Shown in pieces: positions 38,358 through 47,180 of a DNA stretch of 56,966 bases. Source of the stretch: Nitrospirota bacterium (GTDB lineage: Bacteria > Nitrospirota > Thermodesulfovibrionia > Thermodesulfovibrionales > Dissulfurispiraceae). The DNA is taken from the NCBI GenBank assembly GCA_004321915.1, contig SCQE01000036.1, positions 1 through 56,966 on the forward strand. The letters run 5' to 3'. Both the position numbers and the translations under genes were made by a program. The notes beneath the pieces were generated by a model that saw only the letters and a program-made list of their open reading frames with translations, was not told the origin of the DNA and did no database searches. Positions within the stretch are counted from its first letter, which is position 1. Every line of letters begins with the position of its first letter.

Positions 38358-40715
38358 TTACGGCAACTGAAACTCGCTGAGCGGGATTTTAAAAATAAAG
38401 GCAGCTCCGGAACCCGGAGCGCTTTCGACATATATCGTGCCTTTATGAGCTTCGATTATTTTTTTCACGATCGACAATCCGAGGCCAGTACTCTTTTCCC
38501 CTCCTGTCGGTCGTGCGCTCAGCTTTTGGAATTCACCGAACAGCTTGCCTTTGTCTTCCTCAGACAGACCCGGCCCTTCATCTTTTACGCTCACCATGGC
38601 CATGCCGTCTTCCCTTTTTAGTGAAATGTAAACGTTAGAACCGGGAGGTGAGAACTTCACGGCATTGCTTATCAGGTTGTCCACCACCTGCACCATGCGG
38701 TCATAGTCGAATATCGTATCCGGCAGGTCTTCAAGTGTTTCATGCAGCCTGATATCTTTCTTCTCCGCCACCATACGGTTTATTGTCAGTCTGTCTTCCA
38801 GCAGTTTTTTTACAGAACCGGACTTCAGCTTTAGATCTATCTTGCCGCTCTCAATGGCGGATATATCGAGAAGGTCGTTCAACAGGGTAAGCATCCCCTT
38901 GCTGGCATTGCTGATCGTTGTTGAAATATGTTTCTGTCTGTCTGTCAACGGCCCCGGCATTCCGCTCAGGAGCATATCGCTGAACCCCTTTATGGATGAG
39001 AGAGGATTTCTGAGATCATGGGCTGCGATGCCCAAAAACTTGTTTTTCAACTGGTTCAGTTCTTTTAGTTCTTTGTTCTTCTCTTCAATTACTTTTCTTG
39101 CTTCAACAATTATTGTGACATCCGAGAAAAGGAACAGAATATAGTTCTCATTGTTCAATAGAAGCGGAGAAGCATCCAGATTGAAATGTCCGGTAGGCGG
39201 TCCTAGGAAGGATACGGTTACTCTTTCTGCACCTTCCTTGCCAAAGCGTTTATCCATGACCGCTTCCGCGAAGTTTGCATTATCGCTCATAAACGGGGTC
39301 AGGCCGGCGATAACAGTTTGCAGCGAGTCGCTCGCAAGCGAATTTTCGGAAAAGATGCGCATTATATGTTCGTTGGCAAGCAGTTTGTTGCCGTCGGGTC
39401 CGAACAGGAAAACGCCATGCACATCGCTTAACAGAGCCCTGTCGGAGAGATCTTTTTCAAAACTCAGTTGATTGGCAAAACTGTTGAGCAACTGTATTTT
39501 TGCGCGCACCCCTTCGGTATTAAGAAGCCCGAGAAGGCCTGATACCTTCTGTTCGGATATGAAGGGGTCTTTCCACCGGAGGCGGGGAAGCATTGCTGCA
39601 TATGTCCTGTCCAGAAGGCGCAGCGCCTCATCGAATTTAGACAGGTAAGCAAGGAGCATCAACAAAATCGCAGCAGCATAGAATATTGCCGCCGGAAGCC
39701 ATAACCGTGCATATGCGAAAAGCAGATAATCGGCCAAGGTCGTAAGGAGCATAACGGAAGTCATCGCCAAAACGATTCCGCGCTCCGAAAGATTTAAAAA
39801 AAACATGAAGAGCAAAATAGAAAATAATATCAGTATTAAGCGTCGGATATGCACCGGTACTTCGACTATGGGGTTGTTGGACAGGAGCGTCTGCAGGCTG
39901 TTTGCATGAACCTCGATCCCTGATGCTGCACGCCTTGACTGGGAGAATGGGGTCAGCGCTTTGTCTCCTATTCCTGCTCCGGTTATGCCCACAAGGACGA
40001 TTTTGTCCGCGAAGTAAGAGGGTGGATATAAGCCTTCGACTATATCCGAAAACGAGATATGCTCGAAGGTCCCGGAGCCTCCGATATAGTTGATGCGCAT
40101 TAGGTCGGCCTGTTTTATGCCCTTGCCTTCATCTATGCCTGCTGCGGGATGTATGCGCTGTGGGGAGTTTCCTGTGCACAGCTCATAGGCAAGAGAGGAG
40201 AATGATGGAATAGCTTTTCCTTCAAAATAGAGTGTGTGGTAGATGGTCCTGACAATACCGTCAGAATCAGGCTCTACATGAACATGCCCTACCAGTGAAG
40301 AAGGCAGGGGCGGCACAGGGTAGTGCATCGTCAGCTCGGAATCGATATAGACAGGGAATATGACATTTTTCATTTTATTTGCTGCTGCTGCAAGACGTTT
40401 GTCGTGAGGAGAAGGTTCCGACATCACAATATCGAAAGAGACGACTTTTGCTCCTGAGACGCGTTCAAGAAGCGTTGCATAGTGGTTCCGGGGTATAGGC
40501 CAACTGCCCAGTTTGTTCAGGGTCTTTTCATCGATGCCTGCAATGATGATCCTTGAGTCTGCGGATTCCTGTCCCCTTAGACGAAAGAAAAAATCGTAGA
40601 AATAGTTATTTATTCCTTCGAAGAATCCGAGGAACTCAATAAAGAAGAGCCCCGCAAGACATAAGGCGACTAAAACAAGAGATGTCTTTGGAATCTTCAC
40701 AGTCTTGGCTTCCAT
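38358..40715 (-). CDS. CHASE2 sensor histidine kinase
   Basis: The protein has 785 residues. TM1 is ~12-31, followed by an extracytoplasmic CHASE2 domain (~45-290; IDEKTLNKLGSWPIPR, VVSFDIVMSEPS, KIVLVGITGAGIGDK) and three TM helices (~293-360). A PAS-like region (~425-540) precedes phospho-His566 (GIAAHDLRNPLSSIKG) and a HATPase domain (DNLISNAVKFSP; DEGPGLS; STGLGLSIVKK). Its ATG overlaps the stop of the LysM/FecR gene (ATGA). CHASE2 proteins often lie beside FecR-domain proteins, and the pair probably senses a cell-envelope signal. Confidence 0.92.
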   Translation of the reverse strand: MEAKTVKIPKTSLVLVALCLAGLFFIEFLGFFEGINNYFYDFFFRLRGQESADSRIIIAGIDEKTLNKLGSWPIPRNHYATLLERVSGAKVVSFDIVMSEPSPHDKRLAAAANKMKNVIFPVYIDSELTMHYPVPPLPSSLVGHVHVEPDSDGIVRTIYHTLYFEGKAIPSFSSLAYELCTGNSPQRIHPAAGIDEGKGIKQADLMRINYIGGSGTFEHISFSDIVEGLYPPSYFADKIVLVGITGAGIGDKALTPFSQSRRAASGIEVHANSLQTLLSNNPIVEVPVHIRRLILILFSILLFMFFLNLSERGIVLAMTSVMLLTTLADYLLFAYARLWLPAAIFYAAAILLMLLAYLSKFDEALRLLDRTYAAMLPRLRWKDPFISEQKVSGLLGLLNTEGVRAKIQLLNSFANQLSFEKDLSDRALLSDVHGVFLFGPDGNKLLANEHIMRIFSENSLASDSLQTVIAGLTPFMSDNANFAEAVMDKRFGKEGAERVTVSFLGPPTGHFNLDASPLLLNNENYILFLFSDVTIIVEARKVIEEKNKELKELNQLKNKFLGIAAHDLRNPLSSIKGFSDMLLSGMPGPLTDRQKHISTTISNASKGMLTLLNDLLDISAIESGKIDLKLKSGSVKKLLEDRLTINRMVAEKKDIRLHETLEDLPDTIFDYDRMVQVVDNLISNAVKFSPPGSNVYISLKREDGMAMVSVKDEGPGLSEEDKGKLFGEFQKLSARPTGGEKSTGLGLSIVKKIIEAHKGTIYVESAPGSGAAFIFKIPLSEFQLP

Positions 40716-42397
40716 CAGCCTGCATTATTGAGCAGATATATAACGCTTAACACAAGAAGGACCATTGCAAAAATGCTTATCCAGAAGAAGCGGGCTCGTG
40801 GAATTTCAAAGGTTTGCACAGAGCCGAAAGGACCTTCTATTCCTTTGTAGTCAATGCTGCTGGTGCGGATGTAGTAGGTGCCTGAGTCATCCGGTGTAGG
40901 AAAAGAGATTTCAGGTCTGCTAAGAACTTCGTCTTTCAGTATTTCCTTGAAATCGCTGTTTTGGGACATTTGAAAATGGTATTTATAATCCGGTCCGATC
41001 GACCTCCATGCTATTGTGATGTTTTTTTCAGATGTTTTTGGCGGTTCCATTTCCGGCGCAGGTGGCGGGGGAATAAGCTTGAATTGTATGACGCGGGACC
41101 AACCCCCTTGGTACCCGTCTTTTGCGATAGAGGCTACGCGGAACAGGTAGTCTCCGTACTCAAGCGCGCCGGTCTTGTAAATGGGGTCTTTTATAGCGGA
41201 ATTGTCCTCCACAAGGGAAACGAAGTCTTTGCTCTTGGCGATCTGTATGTGGTATTTGACCGCATCATTTACCATTAGCCACTTAAACTGGGCCACCTTG
41301 CCGATCACTTCCCTGTCATCCGGTTTGACCTCGATAGAAGGAGGGTAGGGTGTTGTGCGCACTTTGACAGGATAGGCCTTTGATGGCGGGCCTTCAATGC
41401 CTGAACGGTCTACGCTCTGTCCAACAATCATGTATCCGCCGTCAGACGCATTGTCCACCACAAACGGCTCCCCTGTCCTGATAACTTTTTCCGCAACAAC
41501 GTCTTTGCCTTCCGGGTCTCTGGCAAGTGCTACTCTCAGGGCTGCCGCCTCTTTAACGCTTTCAAAAGCAATGTTTATAGGGAATTCGTTGTAATATTCC
41601 TTAAGCCCGGACGGCACAGGCGATGGCAAGAGCTTTCTCGGTGGCTCTGGAGGAGCGCCTTTTTTTACTTGGGTGCCGAATCCCTGCTCCAGAGATATGC
41701 TTTTGTTCATGGCCTCTACCTCTATTTTGCTCTCTAAAACTTCCATTCGCGTAACTGCTTTTGCATCTGAGGAAACCCTGAACTCAGTGCCTCTTGCCGC
41801 AGCAACCGCAGAAGATGTCCGGATTACATCACGCGATTCGGTCCCTGTTGCGGCCTTGACCTTGTTGATCACCTGTCCGGCTGCAAGGTAAAAATTGTGC
41901 ACCCTGTATTTATCAGCCTTTGTTTGAGAGGATTGAATAGTAAGTATTGTGTTCGGTCTCAGAAATATGGAATTTTTGTCCGTAAATGTAATTTCAACCG
42001 AGCTCTGTCCGTTAGTCTCTATGGTGCTTCCCTGCTTTACCACATCGCCTTTGCGAAGCTTTTCCGATGCTCTCTTGTCGCTTTTTCGGATATTAGGTTC
42101 GCCGCTGACAAAAGTCGCTGTCCCGTCCATAGGTACGCCGCGCAGCAGTCTGACAGGTATTTTCAGCGTCATATTGGGATAAATGAGATGCGGGTTCTTG
42201 AGCTTGTTAAAATTAGCGACTTCGAGCCAGCTCTTCCAGTTTTCTACATATTTTTTAGTGATGTTCTCGAGGGTGTCGCCCTGTACTATTCTTAACTCTA
42301 TAGTAGGTTCATCAACAGCTGACGCCCATATAGGGACAATGCAAACGGACAGTATCAATACTGCAAAAAACAACGCAAAAGACGGTTTTGATTTCAT
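40715..42397 (-). CDS. LysM and FecR-domain envelope protein
   Basis: The protein has 560 residues. A signal peptide (1-26, ASA) is followed by a LysM domain (~33-82: RIVQGDTLENITKKY, PNMTLKIP) that should bind peptidoglycan, a FecR domain (~110-245: KGDVVKQGSTIETNGQSSVEI, VAAARGTEFRV), two or three fibronectin-like repeats (~345-525), and one C-terminal TM helix (~537-555). The FecR domain in this context lacks an anti-sigma region, so it is not a classical FecR. It is likely the periplasmic partner of the CHASE2 kinase. Confidence 0.87.
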   Translation of the reverse strand: MKSKPSFALFFAVLILSVCIVPIWASAVDEPTIELRIVQGDTLENITKKYVENWKSWLEVANFNKLKNPHLIYPNMTLKIPVRLLRGVPMDGTATFVSGEPNIRKSDKRASEKLRKGDVVKQGSTIETNGQSSVEITFTDKNSIFLRPNTILTIQSSQTKADKYRVHNFYLAAGQVINKVKAATGTESRDVIRTSSAVAAARGTEFRVSSDAKAVTRMEVLESKIEVEAMNKSISLEQGFGTQVKKGAPPEPPRKLLPSPVPSGLKEYYNEFPINIAFESVKEAAALRVALARDPEGKDVVAEKVIRTGEPFVVDNASDGGYMIVGQSVDRSGIEGPPSKAYPVKVRTTPYPPSIEVKPDDREVIGKVAQFKWLMVNDAVKYHIQIAKSKDFVSLVEDNSAIKDPIYKTGALEYGDYLFRVASIAKDGYQGGWSRVIQFKLIPPPPAPEMEPPKTSEKNITIAWRSIGPDYKYHFQMSQNSDFKEILKDEVLSRPEISFPTPDDSGTYYIRTSSIDYKGIEGPFGSVQTFEIPRARFFWISIFAMVLLVLSVIYLLNNAG

Positions 42398-42426
42398 AAG
42401 TACCCCCTCGTTCTTATGTATCAGGG

Positions 42427-42822
42427 TTATGCTTTTTTAGACCTGTATTGATCGAGAATTTTTGCGACCATGGGCAGAAAAATCTCATGTATGTTCTCAT
42501 TCTTCTTTATATAATCCTCCGCCCCTCTTGAGATTGCCTCGGAAGCGAGATAGACATCACCCTCGCCTGTGAGGAATATAAATGGGACCTTATCGTCCAG
42601 TTTCCGGACTTCACTGATCAATTCGAGACCGTTGAGTTCAGGCATATTCATGTCCGATACAATAAGGTCGATATTGCCGACAGAATTGAATTTATTGAGC
42701 GCTACCGCGCCGTTCTCTGCCGTATGGACTTCGTATCCGTCCATTTCTAGCAGCATAGACAGCATTTCTCTTATAGAATCATTATCATCTGCAACAAGCA
42801 CTTTCCCTTTTTGTCCACTCAT
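42427..42822 (-). CDS. Single-domain response regulator
   Basis: The protein has 131 residues. The receiver has acidic residues 12-13, Asp57 (LIVSDMNMPELNG), Thr in FLTGEG and a Lys in DYIKKNE where most receivers have KPF. No output domain. GGGAGG lies upstream of the ATG on the minus strand. It is the first gene of the FecR/CHASE2 operon and the likely phospho-acceptor of the CHASE2 kinase. Confidence 0.88.
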   Translation of the reverse strand: MSGQKGKVLVADDNDSIREMLSMLLEMDGYEVHTAENGAVALNKFNSVGNIDLIVSDMNMPELNGLELISEVRKLDDKVPFIFLTGEGDVYLASEAISRGAEDYIKKNENIHEIFLPMVAKILDQYRSKKA

Positions 42823-42840
42823 ATCACGCCTCCCTCATAG

Positions 42841-42991
42841 TTATTAACGGTCTCATAATAATGACGACTTCCGTCATTCCCGCAGCGGATTGAGCGGGAT
42901 CGAGAAGTCTTTGTATCTTTTACCGGATGCCCGATAAAAAACTTCGGACATGACAAAATAAATGTGCAGGCTATAAGGAGACTGTTAATAA
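42841..42991. repeat. 151-bp segment bounded by a 14-bp inverted repeat
   Basis: TTATTAACGGTCTC (42841-42854) and the reverse complement of GAGACTGTTAATAA (42978-42991) match at 13 of 14 positions. The interval contains a REP-like palindrome. The termini would suit a small non-autonomous transposon (MITE). I cannot find a second copy in the window. Confidence 0.5.
42872..42954. repeat. REP-like palindromic repeat (CGTCATTCCCG family)
   Basis: It begins CGTCATTCCCGC and ends ATGAC, with internal inverted pieces (CCCGCAGCGG..GCGGGAT and ATGCCCGATAAA..TTCGGACAT). The same style of repeat occurs at 56882-56956. Such repeats are common between genes in several anaerobic Gram-negative phyla. Confidence 0.65.
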
Positions 42992-43122
42992 TACGCACTC
43001 CCTTTAACTGTTGTGAGCTTATGTTTAAGAAAAAGGGCATAGCAGTCACATCAATTTTAAGCAGAGACTCCTTTTATGTCAAGATTTTAAAATGCGGGGT
43101 TGTGGTATGATAAAAACCGATT
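42992..43122. other. Intergenic, upstream of the DedA gene
   Basis: No gene is seen. The right end holds a TGG-TATGAT extended -10 element (43103-43111) only 11 bases from the DedA start codon. Confidence 0.4.
43103..43111 (+). promoter_or_regulatory. Extended -10 promoter giving a nearly leaderless DedA transcript
   Basis: TGG followed by TATGAT forms an extended -10. The expected start site is near 43118, only about 5 bases before ATG 43123, and no Shine-Dalgarno is present. The -35 position is poor. Confidence 0.35.
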
Positions 43123-43767
43123 ATGGATTTAATCAAAGCTTTTATAGATATACTGCTGCATCTCGACAAGCATCTCGACATGATCATAAGAAGCTATGGC
43201 GTCTGGACCTATGCGATACTTTTTCTGATCATATTCTGCGAGACGGGGCTTGTTGTTGCGCCGCTGCTCCCGGGGGACTCGCTGCTTTTTGCTGCGGGGA
43301 CCTTTGCGGCCCTCGGTTCTCTCGATCCTGTTTTGCTTTCGATTTTGCTGATAATAGCGGCTATAGCCGGAGATACGCTCAATTACTGGATCGGATTTTA
43401 TCTGGGGCCTAAGGTTTTTCATTACGAGGACTCGCGGTTTTTCAGAAAGGAACATCTTGAGCGGACACACAGGTTCTACGAAAAACACGGCGGCAAGACC
43501 ATAATTATAGCCCGCTTTATGCCTATAATCAGGACGTTCGCGCCTTTTGTGGCCGGTATCGGCCGGATGTCGTACAGGAGGTTCATACTATACAATGTGG
43601 CGGGAGGGGTCTTCTGGATAGTTTTTTTTGTGGGCGGCGGATACTTTTTCGGCAATATTCCTTTTATAAAAAAGAATTTTACCGTTGCCATAATGGTGAT
43701 AATATTTCTATCGGTTCTTCCGGGCATAATCGAGTTTGTTAAGCATAGACGCCAGTCTAAGACATAG
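43123..43767 (+). CDS. DedA-family membrane protein
   Basis: The protein has 214 residues, typical for DedA/VTT proteins. Landmarks are FCETGLVVAPLLPGDSLLFAAG (reentrant loop, with the conserved acidic and Pro residues), GDTLNYWIGFYLGP, and RFMPIIRTFAPFVAGIGRMSYRRF with the conserved arginines. Four to five TM segments. The family contributes to membrane homeostasis and undecaprenyl-phosphate or phospholipid flipping. It stands alone between a divergent operon and greA. Confidence 0.92.
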   Translation: MDLIKAFIDILLHLDKHLDMIIRSYGVWTYAILFLIIFCETGLVVAPLLPGDSLLFAAGTFAALGSLDPVLLSILLIIAAIAGDTLNYWIGFYLGPKVFHYEDSRFFRKEHLERTHRFYEKHGGKTIIIARFMPIIRTFAPFVAGIGRMSYRRFILYNVAGGVFWIVFFVGGGYFFGNIPFIKKNFTVAIMVIIFLSVLPGIIEFVKHRRQSKT

Positions 43768-43871
43768 AACCCGGTTCCGGATCTTTGTTACGGCCTTTGA
43801 AAAAATATGTCGAAAGTGGTAATGTATTTTTTAAATGCATTAACTGATTTTTAAGGAAGGGAATACAGGCG

Positions 43872-44345
43872 ATGGTCCGCGTACCGATGACTCCGGAAGG
43901 TTTCAAGAAGCTGAAAGACGAGCTTGACAGGCTTATCAAGGTGGAGCGTCCCAAGAACATTCAGGACATAGCGGAGGCGAGGGCGCACGGCGACCTTTCC
44001 GAAAATGCCGAATACCATGCGGCCCGCGAAAGGCAGTCTTTTATAGCAGGTCGGATAGAGGAACTGCAGTCCAAAATTTCTATGGCGGATGTCATAGACA
44101 CTTCTAAGATCAACCAATCCAAGGTCGCGTTCGGCGCTAAGGTCACAGTGTATGATACCGGCGCTGACGAAGAGTTCGTTTTTATACTTGTCGGACCTGA
44201 CGAGGCCGATGTAAAGAGCGGTAAAATCTCGATAAGTTCTCCTGTCGGTAAGGCATTGATAGGCAAGGAAGTGGGCGACACGGCGGTTGTCAAGGCCCCG
44301 GCCAGAACTTTTGAATACGAGATAACAGAGATAACCTTTGCATAG
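43872..44345 (+). CDS. greA: Transcription elongation factor GreA
   Basis: The protein has 157 residues. The N-terminal coiled coil contains DIAEARAHGDLSENAEYHAA with the conserved acidic tip residues that act in the RNA polymerase secondary channel; the C-terminal FKBP-like domain contains SPVGKALIGKEVGD. It rescues backtracked polymerase by stimulating transcript cleavage. The start MVRVPMTPEGF agrees with the family; GGAAGGG lies upstream. The stop overlaps the pyrK start. Confidence 0.96.
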   Translation: MVRVPMTPEGFKKLKDELDRLIKVERPKNIQDIAEARAHGDLSENAEYHAARERQSFIAGRIEELQSKISMADVIDTSKINQSKVAFGAKVTVYDTGADEEFVFILVGPDEADVKSGKISISSPVGKALIGKEVGDTAVVKAPARTFEYEITEITFA

Positions 44346-45108
44346 ACATTTTAAAGCAAAGGTCGTAGACAATAATTTTGCAGCAGAAGCATTCAAGCTT
44401 ATAACCCTGTCTCCGGTTTCCGAAGCATTAGTCCCCTTGCCCGGCCAATTCTATATGCTCGAATCAGGCCGTTCTACCGACCCGCTTCTCAAAAGACCGT
44501 TCAGTGTATTCAGGTTTAATGAAGGATCACTTCAGTTTCTTTACAGGATCAGGGGCAGGGGCACAACGAGCATTGCGGGATTTAATAAGGGAGATTTGAT
44601 AAATGTCGTTGGGCCTCTCGGCAAGGCTTATCCTGAACCTGACGGCCGGTTTATGGCTGTTACAGGAGGGGTAGGCATCGCTTCTCTTTATTCTCTGCTC
44701 GAAAGGAACCGCGGCAATTCGGTCTTGTTTTACGGCGCAAGAAATGCAGCTGAGCTTTTATATCGCGAAGAGGCCGAAAAACTTTCTGCAAAGGCTTTTT
44801 TTACTACCGATGACGGATCCGCGGGAGAGCAGGGTCTTGTTACGGACAAGCTGTCGGAATTCATAAAGAACGAAGGCAAGTCAATGCCGGTTTATGCCTG
44901 CGGCCCGCACCCGATGCTGAGGAAGGTTGCGGCAATTGCAAAGCAGAACAATCTTAAATGTTATGTATCGCTTGAAGAGCATATGGCGTGCGGTATCGGC
45001 GCCTGTCTGGGATGTGTTGTAAAGGCAAAATCTTCTGTCGGCGATTATGGGTATAAGCGTGTCTGCAAAGAAGGCCCTGTTTTCGATGCCGATGAGGTGC
45101 TGTGGTGA
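44338..45108 (+). CDS. pyrK: Dihydroorotate dehydrogenase electron transfer subunit PyrK
   Basis: The protein has 256 residues with a TTG start inside the 3' end of greA. FAD-binding domain RPFSVFRF (~50-58), NAD/FAD region AVTGGVGIASLYSLLE, and C-terminal [2Fe-2S] site CGIGACLGCVVK with a further Cys in KRVCKEGP. PyrK passes electrons from the PyrD subunit to NAD+. It overlaps pyrD by 4 bp, giving the class 1B (PyrDK) enzyme of pyrimidine synthesis. Confidence 0.92.
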   Translation: MHRHFKAKVVDNNFAAEAFKLITLSPVSEALVPLPGQFYMLESGRSTDPLLKRPFSVFRFNEGSLQFLYRIRGRGTTSIAGFNKGDLINVVGPLGKAYPEPDGRFMAVTGGVGIASLYSLLERNRGNSVLFYGARNAAELLYREEAEKLSAKAFFTTDDGSAGEQGLVTDKLSEFIKNEGKSMPVYACGPHPMLRKVAAIAKQNNLKCYVSLEEHMACGIGACLGCVVKAKSSVGDYGYKRVCKEGPVFDADEVLW

Positions 45109-46022
45109 AGGCCCCGAATCTTGCGGTGGATATAGCCGGTTTGAAGCTTAAAAATCCTGTAATGACCGCTTCAGGCACCTTCGGTTACGGAGAGGAATAT
45201 TCGGACTATTTCGACCTGAATGCCCTAGGCGCAGTTGTCGTCAAAGGCTTGTCTGTCGGGCCAAGAACAGGCAATCCTACGCCGCGCATAGTCGAGACGC
45301 CTTCCGGAATGCTCAATGCCATCGGTCTGCAGAATATAGGGGTGAAGACGTTTATAGACGAGAAGCTGCCCTTTCTCAGAAGGTTTGATACGAAGGTCAT
45401 CGCAAACTTTTTCGGAGACAGCATCGAGGAATATGTCGAATGCGCAAGAATGTTAAGCGATGCCGAAGGTGTGCATGCCCTGGAGATGAATATTTCATGT
45501 CCCAATAAACAGGAGGGGTGGATAGTTTTCGGCACCGACCCGATGACTATGGACAAAGTCATCACCGCCGCACGAAAGGCCACGGGCCTTCCTTTGATAG
45601 TAAAGCTTTCGCCGAATGTTAAGGACATCGGACAGATGGCCAAGATTGCCGAGAGCGCCGGGGCTGATGCGGTCTCGGCAATAAACACCATAACGGGAAT
45701 GGTCATAGATGTAAGAAAACGGGCGCCTGTCCTTGCGAACAAGACAGGCGGTCTTTCGGGGCCCGCGATAAGACCTGTTGCCGTAAGGATGGTCTGGGAA
45801 GTTTGCAGGGCCGTAAAGATTCCTGTTGTCGGAATGGGCGGGATCATGAACGCCGAAGACGCTTTACAGTTTCTGATAGCAGGCGCGAAGGCAGTAGCTG
45901 TAGGCACAGCCAATTTTATAACTCCTTCGGCCGCTTGCGATGTAGTTGAGGGTCTGAAGTTGTTTCTTGAAACCGAAGGTGTTTCCGACATAAATGAAAT
46001 CATCGGAACGGTCCGCGCCTAG
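45105..46022 (+). CDS. pyrD: Dihydroorotate dehydrogenase, catalytic subunit PyrD (class 1B)
   Basis: The protein has 305 residues. FMN-barrel motifs are MTASGTFGYGEEY, MNISCPNKQEGW (the active-site Cys lies in this block), NTITGMVIDV, TGGLSGPAIRP and VGMGGI. It oxidises dihydroorotate to orotate and needs PyrK. GTG 45105 overlaps the pyrK stop (GTGA), with GAGGTG upstream; GTG 45102 is the alternative. It overlaps the next gene by 29 bp. Confidence 0.95.
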   Translation: MKAPNLAVDIAGLKLKNPVMTASGTFGYGEEYSDYFDLNALGAVVVKGLSVGPRTGNPTPRIVETPSGMLNAIGLQNIGVKTFIDEKLPFLRRFDTKVIANFFGDSIEEYVECARMLSDAEGVHALEMNISCPNKQEGWIVFGTDPMTMDKVITAARKATGLPLIVKLSPNVKDIGQMAKIAESAGADAVSAINTITGMVIDVRKRAPVLANKTGGLSGPAIRPVAVRMVWEVCRAVKIPVVGMGGIMNAEDALQFLIAGAKAVAVGTANFITPSAACDVVEGLKLFLETEGVSDINEIIGTVRA

Positions 46023-46800
46023 AATAATTACCCTGACCACCGATTTTGGCACCAAAGACTCTTTCGTTGCCGAGATGAAAGGGGTCATACTTTCCATAAA
46101 TCCTCAGGCCGTTATTGTTGATGTCACTCATGAAGTCAGGCCTCATGCCATAGATGAAGGCGCTTTTGTGCTGGCCTCCGCAGTAAGATATTTCCCTAAA
46201 GGCACCATACATATCGCGGTTGTCGATCCGGGCGTTGGCTCCTGCAGAAGGGGCATTTTAGTGAAGGCCGGTGATCATTTTTTTGTCGGACCAGATAATG
46301 GAATTTTTTCTCTGGTTTTATCGAAATCTGATGATTTCCGTGCTTTTCATATCACCAACGAAAAATTTGTTTTTGATCTTAAAAGCCCGACTTTTCAGGG
46401 GAGGGATGTTTTTGCGCCTGTAGCGGCCTGTTTTTCCAAGGGGTTGCCTTGCGAGGAGTTCGGCAAAGAGATTAGCGATCTGGTTTTGTTCGAAGCCCCT
46501 AAACCTGAAGTATCAGGGGACACGATTTCGGGCAGGGTGATCTTTATCGACCGTTTCGGCAATGTCATAACGAATATGACCCCTGAGTGTCTGGTCGGGT
46601 TTGAAGGCAGGGGGACGGTTACAGTAAATAACGTGTGCGCTGAAAAGGCCGAATGCTATGCGATGTCGGCGGAGGACAGGTTGTCGTTTTTATTTAACAG
46701 CTCGGGCAATCTTGAGCTGTTCGTAAAGTCGAAGAGCGCCGCCGATATGTACGGTATACGGCGCGGAGATCCGGTTGTTGTGCGGATTGACAAAGGTTAA
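45994..46800 (+). CDS. SAM hydrolase-like protein (DUF62, S-adenosyl-L-methionine hydroxide adenosyltransferase)
   Basis: The protein has 268 residues. Family motifs are TLTTDFGTKDSFVAEMKGVI, DVTHEVRPHAIDEGAFVL, VVDPGVGS and IDRFGNVITNM. Known members split S-adenosylmethionine to adenosine and methionine, with water as nucleophile; halogenases are relatives. The Asp/Arg/His site (D in TDFG, R in VRPH, H in THEV) is present, as in the hydroxide type. The start ATG lies 29 bp inside pyrD. Confidence 0.9.
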   Translation: MKSSERSAPRIITLTTDFGTKDSFVAEMKGVILSINPQAVIVDVTHEVRPHAIDEGAFVLASAVRYFPKGTIHIAVVDPGVGSCRRGILVKAGDHFFVGPDNGIFSLVLSKSDDFRAFHITNEKFVFDLKSPTFQGRDVFAPVAACFSKGLPCEEFGKEISDLVLFEAPKPEVSGDTISGRVIFIDRFGNVITNMTPECLVGFEGRGTVTVNNVCAEKAECYAMSAEDRLSFLFNSSGNLELFVKSKSAADMYGIRRGDPVVVRIDKG

Positions 46801-46825
46801 ACGGCTCTTTTATATTTAAAACTCC

Positions 46826-46915
46826 ATGGGGGAGGCGTAGGCCTGAGAGTTTTCCGGTAAGGAAGAGACCCCTTGTACCTGATGCGGATAATCCCGTCGT
46901 AGGAAATGGGTTGGT
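46826..46915 (+). ncRNA. TPP riboswitch (thi box)
   Basis: The segment contains the conserved CTGAGAG (pyrimidine-sensing helix), ACCTGATGCGGATAAT and the final CGTAGGAAA. The order and spacing match the TPP aptamer. It precedes thiS and is followed by a terminator hairpin, so TPP binding should stop transcription of thiSGEC. Confidence 0.95.
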
Positions 46916-46926
46916 GAAATCAATAC

Positions 46927-46963
46927 ATCCTCTATTCCGTATGGGATAGGGGATTTTGTTTTT
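46927..46963 (+). terminator. Riboswitch-controlled terminator upstream of thiS
   Basis: ATCCTCTATTCC (46927-46938) pairs with GGGATAGGGGAT (46943-46954) over 12 bp including G-T wobbles, with a 4-base loop, followed by TTTTGTTTTT. It sits between the TPP aptamer and the thiS Shine-Dalgarno. Confidence 0.85.
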
Positions 46964-46973
46964 GAGGTGTGTT

Positions 46974-47180
46974 ATGAAAATAAGAGTAAACGGCGAAGAT
47001 TACGAGACTTCGCAGCAGACCCTTTCAGGATTGCTGGAGGAAATGAAGGTGCGTTCCGGGAGGGTGGCAGTGGAGGTCAACCTTAAAGTGATAAAGAGGG
47101 CGGATACGGCCGATTATCCTATAAATGAAGGCGATGTCATAGAAGTTGTTAATTTTGTCGGAGGTGGTGATGGAAGATAA
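46974..47180 (+). CDS. thiS: Sulfur carrier protein ThiS, with residues after the GG motif
   Basis: The protein has 68 residues with a ubiquitin-like fold: [11 protein letters not shown], then [12 protein letters not shown] and [16 protein letters not shown]. ThiS normally ends in Gly-Gly, which ThiF adenylates and thiolates. Here three residues (DGR) follow because the frame runs on through the thiG Shine-Dalgarno and start. GAGGTG precedes ATG 46974. It would need processing, or its carboxy end is used differently. It overlaps thiG by 11 bp. Confidence 0.88.
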   Translation: MKIRVNGEDYETSQQTLSGLLEEMKVRSGRVAVEVNLKVIKRADTADYPINEGDVIEVVNFVGGGDGR

